Origin: an uncultured SAR86 cluster bacterium
Lineage (GTDB): Bacteria; Pseudomonadota; Gammaproteobacteria; Magnimaribacterales; D2472
DNA: 64,000 nt
Direction: 5' to 3'
Assembly: GCA_902593675.1 (NCBI GenBank)
Contig: CACJJI010000002.1
Coordinates: 62,001 to 126,000 of the forward strand
Shown: positions 38,980 to 48,242 of the stretch, in pieces
Numbering within the stretch: position 1 is the stretch's first letter
Layout of the letters: each line of letters starts with the position of its first letter
Made by a program: the position numbers and the translations under genes
The notes under the pieces: model-generated
Told to the model about the DNA's origin: nothing
Seen by the model: only the letters and a program-made list of their open reading frames with translations
Database searches by the model: none

Positions 38980-39488
38980 AAGATATACTTGTCCCACTCT
39001 CTATCAGGGAAGTTTGTTTTATTAATTTGATGGCCGCGAATTAAATGACTAAGTGAAGGCTTGGTGGGCTCTACCTTCGGTCGAATATCTTTATCTCCTT
39101 TTTGCAAATTACAGGTCTTACATGCAGTGACCACATTATCCCATGTTGACCCTCCTTTTCTGCATCTTGGAACTACATGATCCATGGTGAGATCTTTTTT
39201 TTCAAAAATATCAAAGCAATATTGGCATGTATAAAGATCTCTCAAAAATACATTCGATCTTGAGAATTTAACGTAACTATGAAAAGGATGATAACTTTGC
39301 AACATTAAGATGCTTGGAACTTTCATTTCAACACTTGGAGATCTTACTACCCAATCCTTGTGCTCTTTGATGACGATGACACTTCTGGTGATAGTCAGTT
39401 TGATAGCTGTCTTCCATGTGATTACGGATAATGGTAGGTAGCTAATCGGTCGCCCATTTCCATTTAACAATAAACAATCTTGTGACAT
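38970..39488 (-). CDS. HNH endonuclease
   Basis: CQYCFDIFEKKDLTMDHVVPRCRKGGSTWDNVVTACKTCNLQKGDK. Confidence 0.92.
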   Translation of the reverse strand: MSQDCLLLNGNGRPISYLPLSVITWKTAIKLTITRSVIVIKEHKDWVVRSPSVEMKVPSILMLQSYHPFHSYVKFSRSNVFLRDLYTCQYCFDIFEKKDLTMDHVVPRCRKGGSTWDNVVTACKTCNLQKGDKDIRPKVEPTKPSLSHLIRGHQINKTNFPDREWDKYIFQS

Positions 39489-39633
39489 AGAATTAATTTT
39501 TATACCTTGGTAAAAATAATACATAAATTTTTATAAAAAAGATCAATAAGAGCACATTTATGTAACAAATTTTTACAAAGATATATTTTTAGAAAAGTCT
39601 GATATAACATGGGTCAAAAAATTAGATTTATAA

Positions 39634-40350
39634 ATGGATTATCCAGCCTTTGAAGTCTTTGGAACACAGCACCTCATTACGCTGATGATATGTGCGGCTG
39701 TAATCTATGGGTATCCTAAATTTTTTCAGAATCAAAGCGAAACAAAAAAAATATTAGGCGGAAAAATAATTGCTGGGGTAATAATTTTACATATGTTAAC
39801 TCAGCCTGTTTACGATATTTTCCTGTTTGACCTTCCATGGCAAGGTGAATTCCCTATGCACATGTGTGATTTCTCTCAGTTGGCAATGATTTACTACCTG
39901 CTGAATCAAAAGGCACCAAAAATTCTTTTTCATTGTGCTTATTTTTGGGGCATCTGCGGCGCAACTATGGCCTTGGCAACCCCTGACCTTGAGTATGGAT
40001 TTCCACACGGTGAGTATTCACCTTTCTTCTGGGGTCATAGCTTTATCTTGCTGGCAGTGTTTTACGTCTTAATGGTAAGAAATGAGCGTCCTATTCTTAG
40101 CGATATTCCTAAAGTCATTGGAGTGACTTTGGTTCTTCTGATTTTTGTTTATTGTGTGAATTTACTCATAGGACCGCCAGCAAATTACTGGTATTTAGTT
40201 GCAAGACCTGTTGAAGGAACTTTAATGGACTATTTCCCAGATCCACCTCTGCACTTAATTGGTACCATACCGTTAGCAATTCTACTTTTTTATATTGCTT
40301 ATCTACCTCTTCAAATTAAAGATCTTTTACGAGGTAAGGCGGCCAAATGA
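39634..40350 (+). CDS. TIGR02206-like membrane protein
   Basis: Multi-TM with PMHMCDFSQLAMIYYLL and WGICGATMALATPDL. Confidence 0.8.
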   Translation: MDYPAFEVFGTQHLITLMICAAVIYGYPKFFQNQSETKKILGGKIIAGVIILHMLTQPVYDIFLFDLPWQGEFPMHMCDFSQLAMIYYLLNQKAPKILFHCAYFWGICGATMALATPDLEYGFPHGEYSPFFWGHSFILLAVFYVLMVRNERPILSDIPKVIGVTLVLLIFVYCVNLLIGPPANYWYLVARPVEGTLMDYFPDPPLHLIGTIPLAILLFYIAYLPLQIKDLLRGKAAK

Positions 40351-41330
40351 AACTCGAACCAATTGTTTGGTTTGAGGAAGTAGTTAAAACCCATCAAACC
40401 ATTGCTCCACACATTCACCACACTCAAGTGGTGACTTGTCCAGATTTAAATGAGGAGCTTGGGGGCAAATATATTTTTAAACCTGAGTCATTGCAAATCA
40501 CTGGCTCTTTTAAAGTAAGAGGCGCCCTCTCAGCCATCTCAAGACTTTCAAAAGAGCAGTTGAAGCATGGCGTAATAGCATACTCCTCGGGCAATCATGC
40601 GCAAGGTGTTGCTCATGCTGCTAAATTATTTAATACCCCTGCCATTGTGGTCATGCCGAAAGATGCCCCAGTTAAAAAGATTGAAAATGCAAAAACTCTT
40701 GGAGCAAAAGTTGTTTTTTACGATAGAATCAAGGACAGCAGAGAGCAGATGGCTGCAGAGATTGCACAAGAAAAAAACCTTACTCTCATTAAACCCTATG
40801 ACTCACTTGAAACTATTTTCGGTCAAGCAACAGCAGCATACGAAGTCATTCATGATGTAAATAATCCAAAGATTGATAATGCGATAATTTGTGCCGGTGG
40901 TGGTGGATTAACTGCTGGCTCATGCATTCCTTTGAAGCACATCAATCCAGAGTGCAATATCTTTACCGCTGAACCAGAAGATTGGAATGATCATGAACAA
41001 TCATTCAATGCATCTAAACGCGTTGCAGTCGATACCAATAGATATGGCTTGTGCGACGGTATTCTAACACCAACCCCTGGAGAGGTTCCATTTGCAATCA
41101 ATCAACATTACGGCGTGACAGGTTTATCTGCCTCAGATGAAATGATCTGCGAAGCCATGAGTTTTGCCTTCAATCGCCTCAATCTTAAACTTGAACCCAG
41201 TGGCGCAGTGGCACTAGCTTGCCTGCTCGATAACAAAGAAAAGTTTAAAGGCTCAAGAACCTTAATAATGCTTTCTGGTGGAAACGTAGACGAAAAAACT
41301 TTCTCAGATTGTTTAGCTAGAGCTAATTAG
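40347..41330 (+). CDS. Threonine/serine dehydratase-like PLP enzyme
   Basis: FKPESLQITGSFKVRGALSAI, YSSGNHAQGVAHAAK, CAGGGGLTAG, EPSGAVALA. Confidence 0.93.
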   Translation: MKLEPIVWFEEVVKTHQTIAPHIHHTQVVTCPDLNEELGGKYIFKPESLQITGSFKVRGALSAISRLSKEQLKHGVIAYSSGNHAQGVAHAAKLFNTPAIVVMPKDAPVKKIENAKTLGAKVVFYDRIKDSREQMAAEIAQEKNLTLIKPYDSLETIFGQATAAYEVIHDVNNPKIDNAIICAGGGGLTAGSCIPLKHINPECNIFTAEPEDWNDHEQSFNASKRVAVDTNRYGLCDGILTPTPGEVPFAINQHYGVTGLSASDEMICEAMSFAFNRLNLKLEPSGAVALACLLDNKEKFKGSRTLIMLSGGNVDEKTFSDCLARAN

Positions 41331-42057
41331 CTGAATCTTCTTCTTTTTGCAGGAGATCATCAATCCCAGTTCCACCCGTCATGACATCGACAATCACGCC
41401 AATAACCATGTTAAGTAAAATCACGGCATTAATGATGATGAAAGAAACAAAGAAAATCCAAGCATAAGGATAAACATCTATCACTTGCGCCATGATGTTT
41501 GCCCAATCATCATAGGTAGCGACCTGAACCAAGGTAATTAAAGCCAGGCCTATGTTGCCCCAATTCTCTGGATCCACCTTACCAAAGAACATGGTGCCAA
41601 TAGCACCCCAGACATACATAAAAATAAACATGAGCAAAGCTATAAAACCAACTCTTGGAATGGTTTTAACCAATGAATCGATAATATGACGGAAAGCAGG
41701 CACTACGGTAATGATTCGTAAAACCCGAATAATTCGAAGCAATCTTGCTACAAAGACACTTTCAACATTGTTAATTGGAACCAAGGAAATGGTCACGATC
41801 AAAAAGTCAAAGATATTCCAGCCATCGCTAAAGAATTTAACCAAAGATCGTTCGGAAATCATGCGAATAATGATCTCGATCAAGAAAAATAAGGTGATGG
41901 CATAATCGAATAGATCTAAGTAAACAGTGTACTCAGGTGATATGTCATATGAGCTAACACCTGCATAGATCGCAGAGGCCACAATCACAGCAATCACAAT
42001 ACCGCTAAAAAGCTTACTGTTTCTTATTTTAAGAAAAAAATCTACAAAACTATTCAT
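41323..42057 (-). CDS. NaChBac-like single-domain voltage-gated cation channel
   Basis: 6TM; S4 VFVARLLRIIRVLRIITVVPAFRHII; pore LITLVQVATYDDWANIM; no TVGYG K+ filter. Confidence 0.93.
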   Translation of the reverse strand: MNSFVDFFLKIRNSKLFSGIVIAVIVASAIYAGVSSYDISPEYTVYLDLFDYAITLFFLIEIIIRMISERSLVKFFSDGWNIFDFLIVTISLVPINNVESVFVARLLRIIRVLRIITVVPAFRHIIDSLVKTIPRVGFIALLMFIFMYVWGAIGTMFFGKVDPENWGNIGLALITLVQVATYDDWANIMAQVIDVYPYAWIFFVSFIIINAVILLNMVIGVIVDVMTGGTGIDDLLQKEEDSAN

Positions 42058-42105
42058 ATCAGCCCCTAATCATAAAGATAAGTTTTTCATTTACAACCAT
42101 TTTAA

Positions 42106-45100
42106 TTAATCAACCAAATAAATCCCTTCAGCGAAATAAAAATCATTGGCCCCAGCCGTGCCAGTATCGCCTGATTTGTATAAATTGACATTCACTCTAC
42201 CGCCACTCTCATCGGGTGATGAATCACCATATAAAGCTCCAGCCACGGACGCGCCACCTAACCAAGAATTATCTAAGCTGTCGGTTGAATTACCCGTGTA
42301 GGTGTTATCGGTGCCGCTGATTGAAACATTAAACGATGCAAAGCCAGCATTTGAAACGATCGGATTCTTGTCATCAAAATTGGTGAAGGCTAGAGTACCT
42401 GAATAACCACTGGACCCCCAGTTAAAGGTGGCTGCCACATCGGCAGTGGTCGTGTATTTGTGCACGTCGTAGTTGGTGCCAGTTTGATTGTAACGATAAG
42501 CCACATTCATCACCGCCGCCCCACTCATAGAAGCAGAGCCTGAAGTTGGAATTTCATTTTGGGCAACCACCTCACCACCCACCCAAGTCCCTAAATGCAC
42601 CGAAGCATTCTGGGTCCCAGTATTAGGTGAAACATCAGCCGCGCTCATGGCCCAAAAGCCCCAAGTCGAATAAGCGGTATCTGGCATCGAATCATTGCCG
42701 CCAGTGTGGAATAAATCAGTATCCTCTTTATCTAACGTGTTATAAGAGACCATAACTCCAGCCAAGTTATTGGAACCCCCCGAAGTCCCATCAACTTGAG
42801 CGCCATCGTCTTGAATTTCTGCTGCAAAAACTTCACTTGAAATGAAAGCTGATTTTGCCTCATCGTTAGTGGCATCACCAAACTTCAAGGTCATAGAACC
42901 GGTATCCACTGTGGTCCAATTAGACGTATAGTTATTGGATGGAGCTGCGCTGATGGTCATCGGAGCCACCACTTGCACATCATCGTTGGTGGTATCAAAC
43001 GTAAAGCTAGTCAAAGTACTGCTTGAGCGCATGGAAGCCAGTTGCGAATTACCCGTTCCACTGACATCAAATTCTAAAATGCCGCTGAAAAATCCGCTGT
43101 AACCCGTGGCACTTGAAGAGTAATAAGCTGAAGATCTAAAATTACTTAAGCTTGCATAATCTGCATAAGATGAACTTGAAGGTTTAACGTCTTGGACCAC
43201 AGCTGAAATATTAAAGGAGCCAGTGCTGAAGGTATCGTTGTTAGAGTTGTAATTAACCCCCAAAGTCATATTGCCTGACTTGTAAGGATCAGAGGATGTA
43301 ATCATGGCACCGCCGGGTTGATTGGAGCTATCACCCCAAAAACAGCCGCTGTCGTTGGACGTTGCGCACTCAATTGGAGAAGTACCGTAATTGATGCCAA
43401 AGCCATCATTATCGGCATTGGTCGCACCTTGATAGGACCAGTAATGATAACCATCCATGCCCAAGCCAGTATCTCCAGCTGAGTATCTAGTTGTATCATT
43501 TTTTCGATAATCCACGTTAGATATCACCACATTCAATAGGCTTTGTTGATCATCTCGAGTCGTGCTACCTGAGGCACCATCATAAGAATCTTTAAAGGAA
43601 ATTTGTGCCCAAAGGCCAACCCCGACACCACTTGGATTGAGAACTTGCCACCACATGGATTGACCCTCTGGCAACTCATTGGTGGTCCCATAGAATCTAG
43701 AGGTATCAAGCATGTCAGAGCTATCAAGGGCGATGCTAGAAAAATCATAGTAGTTATCATAGGCATTATTGGTATTACATGCCGAGGCATTATTGCCTAC
43801 GCCCAAGCAATAATCGTGTCCAACATCACCATACGACCAAAGCGTTTTTGGAACGAAATTAGGGATAAAATAATCGTTGCTGCTTCCACTGGCTGCAAAG
43901 TTTTCAAGCGGAATCACTACCATGGCAATGACTCGCTTGTTGCTGTCTGTAAAGGATACAAAGTTAGCATCCTTATAAACTTCTCCGGCTAAAGTTACCT
44001 GATCTTCATAGAGGTTATAAGTGCTTGTTGTATTGGACCCGCTTGTTTGATTAGGCAAATCGGCTAAAGCATTCAGTAATTGTTGATTTTGATTGTTAGA
44101 AGCCCTACCAGTCTGCCACTCGATGTCCGTAGACATAAATATATTGCCGTTGTAATCACTACCTAATTCACTTCCTGACCAAAATGAAAGAGAATGAGTA
44201 AGATTCACACCTGAGCCTGAAACCTGCGTTATTTTCGGTCCACAACCAGCACAATACCATGTATCTCCGCTTAAAGTTGAAAAAAGCGACGAGACGACCG
44301 AGCTAGAAATATCAAAGCTTTCAGTATCGACACTGCCATCCCTTGAAGCTGAACCAACTTCACCTCCACCGACTGCATCCAATAGAAGATTGCCATAAGC
44401 TAGCATTTGAGCAGCTTGACAACACTGCTCTCCTGCTAATAAGACAAGAGTGCTAGAGGGTGTTTCCAGCCAGGTTGCCAAATCAGTTATTTCAGACGTA
44501 TAGCTTGTTTTATTAGAATAATTAAGCCTGTAATCAACAATAAGAGAATAACCACTAATATCATCAGGTAAATTAGTAGAGAGCGTTGCGCTATCTAACC
44601 CAGCAGCACTAATCGCAGAATTCCAACCAGTTCTACTGTAACCAGTAGCACTACCATAAACTATTAAGGTGCCACTCGCTCTGGCAAGGGCAGAAGTATA
44701 ATCAATATCAGCTGCAGACTTATCGGTGGTCATGAACCAATATTCAGCGCCTTCTAGTCGTCCTGCGGTCAGGAAGTCAGCATTGGCTATTGTGGTGGTG
44801 ACTGCTGTGCCTAGAGGGCTGTAATACTTACCATCAAGTGCGGAAGAATTTGGTGCAAAAGCAAATTGACCATTGCCTGAGGTATCAACGGGGAAATAAT
44901 AGCGCCAGTTCAATACAGTTCCAGAATTAATCTCCACTGGCACGAAGTTGTTAGAAGTATCATCCACACTTGTAATGGCAGTTGAATTGGTGGTACCGAC
45001 TTGCTCTAAAGTGTAGGCAGCGAGGCTTGATCCAGAAGGACCGCGAGTAGCCGTGGCGCTAAAGCCACTTCTTGAGGCTGAGTTATAGTCAGCAGAATAA

Positions 45101-48100
45101 CGTAGCACTGCTGATTCAAGTTCTTCAACGTTACCCACATTAACCGTAAAGGCATCGGTGGTGGTATTGCCTCCTGCGGTGGCAGTCAAAGTTAAACTGT
45201 AACTTTTAGCTGTCTCAAAATCCAAGGTTGCATTGGTGGTGATATCACCAGAGCTATCAACAGCAAAATTACTGCTACCGGTTCCACTCAGGGAGTAAGA
45301 AACGGTTTCGCTTTCTGGGTTGGTGATGCTCGAACTGCCAACAGTTGTCCCTGAACTGGAGGATTCTGCCAAAGCTGCGCCGCTGTTAGCCAGAGTTACG
45401 GCCAAGGTATTAATTTTTAAATCTGAAACACTTAAGGTAAAAGTTTCAGAAGTGGTGGTCACCCCATCGGTCGCGGTGATGGTAAATTCATGCGAGGTCT
45501 TGGTTTCATAATCGAGCGCATTGGCCAGAGTGACTGCACCGGTTGAGCTGTTAATCGAAAATTTATTATCGGCATCGGTTAACGTGTAAGTCACGGTGCC
45601 TTCAGCATTAGAGGTAGAAGAAGTTGCTATGGAGGTGCCCGTTGAAATACCCTCGCTTTGAGTAGAGGATGCCAAGCTGGCACTCATAGATAAATCTACA
45701 TCTGTAATATTGATCGTTAGGCTGTCGGTAACTGTGTTGGTACCATCGGTTGCGGTTAGGGTTAATGAATAAGATGTTGTGCTTTCATAGTCCAGGCTTG
45801 CTGCTGTGGTAATGGTGCCGTTAGATGAAACAGAAAATTTATCACTGCCGGTGCCAGAAAGTGAATAACTAACAGTCGCACTGCCATCAGTGGTTGTTGT
45901 GGTGGTGGTTACGCTTGTACCTGAAGCAGCCGTCTCGCTTAGACTAATTGATGAGCTAGCCAAAGCAATAGAAAGCTCAACCACATCATCAACGCTAATA
46001 TTGATGGTATTCGAAGTGCTGTTTGTGCCATCACTGGCAGTTAGCGTTAGAGAGTATGAAGTGGTTGTCTCATAATCCAATGCACTGGATAAAGTAATAT
46101 TACCTGCAGAATCCACAGCAAACTTATCGCTGCCGGTTCCACTTAAAGAATAGGTAATGGTTTGAGATTCAGGATCTGTGGCTGAGGCTGTTGCGATGGT
46201 GGTTCCGGTTGAGACATTCTCAGCAAAGGATGATGCAGCCAATGAGTTCGAAAGACTTGGAGCCTCATTAACATCATCAACGGTAATGATTAATTCTGAT
46301 GTGGTGGTATTAACACCATCGGATGCATTTAAAGCTAGGGTATAACTTGTTGCAGTTTCATAATCCAATGAATTAACCAATGAGATATTGCCTGAGCTAT
46401 CCACGCTGAAGTTTTCACTGCCTGTCCCTGAAAGACTAAAGGTAACGGTTTGACCTTCTGGATCTGTTGCTGAGGCTGTACCTATGTTGATGCCAGTGAG
46501 ACTATCTTCAGCAAAACTAGTGGCGGAGGTACTGGCAGTTAAGATTGCGGGTTCATCAATATCAATAACGCTGAAACTAATTTCAAATACGGTATCATTC
46601 ACCCCATCGCTGGCAGTGAGCACAAGGTCATAACTGGTGGTGGTCTCATAATCTAATTCAGTTTGAAGTGAAATATTGCCATTTGCATCCACGCTGAAGT
46701 TTTCACTGCCCTCTCCTGACAAAGTGAATGAGATATCTCCCCCTTCAGGATCTATGGCTGTACTTTCTAAAATTGCTGATTGCAAATCAATGTTTTCAGC
46801 AAACGAATCAGCAAGCAAGTTTGAAGTTAATTCAATGGGTTCATCGATGTTGGTTACATCTAAAAGCACTTCTATTTCTGAGATATCAGCATTCTCAGAT
46901 TCAATAGTCACAGTGAACGAAAGCTTGGTTTGGGTCTCATAATCAAGCGCGCTGATCAGGTTAATGGATGAAGTTTCTGCATCGAATTCAACGAGTTCAG
47001 CATCATCTCCAGATATGGTAATTGAATAATCCAATTCTCCTGGATTGATAAAAACTAGAGGGGTAAGTGTTTCATTGGCCACATTTTCACTAATGGATTC
47101 AATGGAATCACCTGCACTAACTTGGAAAATGGGAGCAACTTCAACGGAAGTTTCTTGAGTGGTTTCAGCCACCTCTTCAGCCACATCCTCGGTTGGGTTC
47201 TCGTTAGCATCATCAGCCTCAACTGTTTCAAGCTCGATGGCCACTTCAAATTCTTCTGCAGTCCCAAGCTCTTCAGGTGCAACATCCGAAGACACATCTG
47301 ATACGCCAGAGGAATCCAGCAAGCCTTCATCCACTTCAATGTCAGTTGAATCACCGACATCATCACTCGCTGCTTCGGTTTCAGCTTCGACCTCTGTTGT
47401 TGCTTCGGTCTCAGTTTCTGTTGATTCAGGAGCAGACTCCTCGGAGGGAGTTTCTTCAGTTGTTGTCTCTTCGCTTGAAGTTTCTTCACTAGAAGCAGAC
47501 TCCTCTTCTTGAGTCTCCTCAGCTGGGGATTCTTCTGCTGGCGTTTCCTCAGCAGCAGATTCCTCTTCTTGAGATTCTTCTGGCGCTTCTAATTCTTCTT
47601 GCAATGCATCTAAACTTTCTTCGGTAACCTCAACAGGTTCACTGGGCTCAGAATCTTCGTTCTCGACTGAGACGGAAAACCCTGGCTCTGTCACAGTTGT
47701 GGCAAAATCTGGAGAGCATTGATCGCCAAAAGTATCAAGATCAACACAATTAGGTGTCACGGTCATCTCGGTTCCATAAAGGAAAGTTGCATTGGTTTGC
47801 GGGCCATTGGTCTGCACGATTCCAATACCCCCTCTAATACCTACGGTGGCTGAATTGGTACGAATTAAAGCAGGTTGTTTTTTTGTAACCTTGCCGCCAA
47901 CGATTCTCAGCAGACCTCTAGCTGTAACCTCGAGCGAGCCTTCTGCTGTCTCAGGATTGTAAATAAACTTATCTAAAACAACACTTGAATTAGGACCAAC
48001 TGAAAATGCCGTGCCATCCAACAAGAGCATCTGCGCCCTGCCAATGCCATCGGTTTCGATGGTGTGGTTTTGAATGATTTCATAGCCTGCATCGATAAGC

Positions 48101-48240
48101 TTACGTTCTTGCTCCAAGGTTAAATCGGTGGTGTTTTTGTTAACGGCAGATGCAACACCTATCTGTGTTTGAGCCATAGTTTCTTGGGTCAGCAAGGCTG
48201 CCATTGTCATTGTTAAAAACAATGAATTTAAAAGTTTCAT
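42106..48240 (-). CDS. Giant exported FecR-domain protein with acidic linker and cadherin-like repeats
   Basis: Signal peptide; FecR-like GRAQMLLLDGTAFSVGPNSSVVLDKFIYNPETAEGSLEVTARGLLRIVGGKV...TVGIRG; E/S/T-rich linker; 7 cadherin-like repeats; long Ser/Asn/Thr-rich C-terminal part. Confidence 0.9.
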   Translation of the reverse strand: MKLLNSLFLTMTMAALLTQETMAQTQIGVASAVNKNTTDLTLEQERKLIDAGYEIIQNHTIETDGIGRAQMLLLDGTAFSVGPNSSVVLDKFIYNPETAEGSLEVTARGLLRIVGGKVTKKQPALIRTNSATVGIRGGIGIVQTNGPQTNATFLYGTEMTVTPNCVDLDTFGDQCSPDFATTVTEPGFSVSVENEDSEPSEPVEVTEESLDALQEELEAPEESQEEESAAEETPAEESPAEETQEEESASSEETSSEETTTEETPSEESAPESTETETEATTEVEAETEAASDDVGDSTDIEVDEGLLDSSGVSDVSSDVAPEELGTAEEFEVAIELETVEADDANENPTEDVAEEVAETTQETSVEVAPIFQVSAGDSIESISENVANETLTPLVFINPGELDYSITISGDDAELVEFDAETSSINLISALDYETQTKLSFTVTIESENADISEIEVLLDVTNIDEPIELTSNLLADSFAENIDLQSAILESTAIDPEGGDISFTLSGEGSENFSVDANGNISLQTELDYETTTSYDLVLTASDGVNDTVFEISFSVIDIDEPAILTASTSATSFAEDSLTGINIGTASATDPEGQTVTFSLSGTGSENFSVDSSGNISLVNSLDYETATSYTLALNASDGVNTTTSELIITVDDVNEAPSLSNSLAASSFAENVSTGTTIATASATDPESQTITYSLSGTGSDKFAVDSAGNITLSSALDYETTTSYSLTLTASDGTNSTSNTINISVDDVVELSIALASSSISLSETAASGTSVTTTTTTTDGSATVSYSLSGTGSDKFSVSSNGTITTAASLDYESTTSYSLTLTATDGTNTVTDSLTINITDVDLSMSASLASSTQSEGISTGTSIATSSTSNAEGTVTYTLTDADNKFSINSSTGAVTLANALDYETKTSHEFTITATDGVTTTSETFTLSVSDLKINTLAVTLANSGAALAESSSSGTTVGSSSITNPESETVSYSLSGTGSSNFAVDSSGDITTNATLDFETAKSYSLTLTATAGGNTTTDAFTVNVGNVEELESAVLRYSADYNSASRSGFSATATRGPSGSSLAAYTLEQVGTTNSTAITSVDDTSNNFVPVEINSGTVLNWRYYFPVDTSGNGQFAFAPNSSALDGKYYSPLGTAVTTTIANADFLTAGRLEGAEYWFMTTDKSAADIDYTSALARASGTLIVYGSATGYSRTGWNSAISAAGLDSATLSTNLPDDISGYSLIVDYRLNYSNKTSYTSEITDLATWLETPSSTLVLLAGEQCCQAAQMLAYGNLLLDAVGGGEVGSASRDGSVDTESFDISSSVVSSLFSTLSGDTWYCAGCGPKITQVSGSGVNLTHSLSFWSGSELGSDYNGNIFMSTDIEWQTGRASNNQNQQLLNALADLPNQTSGSNTTSTYNLYEDQVTLAGEVYKDANFVSFTDSNKRVIAMVVIPLENFAASGSSNDYFIPNFVPKTLWSYGDVGHDYCLGVGNNASACNTNNAYDNYYDFSSIALDSSDMLDTSRFYGTTNELPEGQSMWWQVLNPSGVGVGLWAQISFKDSYDGASGSTTRDDQQSLLNVVISNVDYRKNDTTRYSAGDTGLGMDGYHYWSYQGATNADNDGFGINYGTSPIECATSNDSGCFWGDSSNQPGGAMITSSDPYKSGNMTLGVNYNSNNDTFSTGSFNISAVVQDVKPSSSSYADYASLSNFRSSAYYSSSATGYSGFFSGILEFDVSGTGNSQLASMRSSSTLTSFTFDTTNDDVQVVAPMTISAAPSNNYTSNWTTVDTGSMTLKFGDATNDEAKSAFISSEVFAAEIQDDGAQVDGTSGGSNNLAGVMVSYNTLDKEDTDLFHTGGNDSMPDTAYSTWGFWAMSAADVSPNTGTQNASVHLGTWVGGEVVAQNEIPTSGSASMSGAAVMNVAYRYNQTGTNYDVHKYTTTADVAATFNWGSSGYSGTLAFTNFDDKNPIVSNAGFASFNVSISGTDNTYTGNSTDSLDNSWLGGASVAGALYGDSSPDESGGRVNVNLYKSGDTGTAGANDFYFAEGIYLVD
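45117..47137 (-). repeat. Seven tandem cadherin-like repeats (about 95 aa each) within the giant protein
   Basis: Recurring unit FAEN...ATDPEsqtvtySLSGTGSdkFaVDssGnItl...LDYETtTSYsLTLTAsDGtNttt...I.V.DV. Confidence 0.9.
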
Positions 48241-48242
48241 AT

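Noticed and set aside
43603-43992. 129 aa plus-strand ORF
   Set aside because: Antisense to the giant gene; no recognisable domain.
45117-47137. Repeat array considered as CRISPR or a mobile repeat
   Set aside because: The periodicity is about 285 bp, in frame, degenerate at DNA level and encodes cadherin-like protein repeats.
47159-47512. Ser/Val-rich plus-strand ORF (117 aa), with 47055-47489 and 47277-47492
   Set aside because: Alternate frames of the low-complexity E/S/T linker and start of the repeat region in the FecR/cadherin gene; composition artefact.
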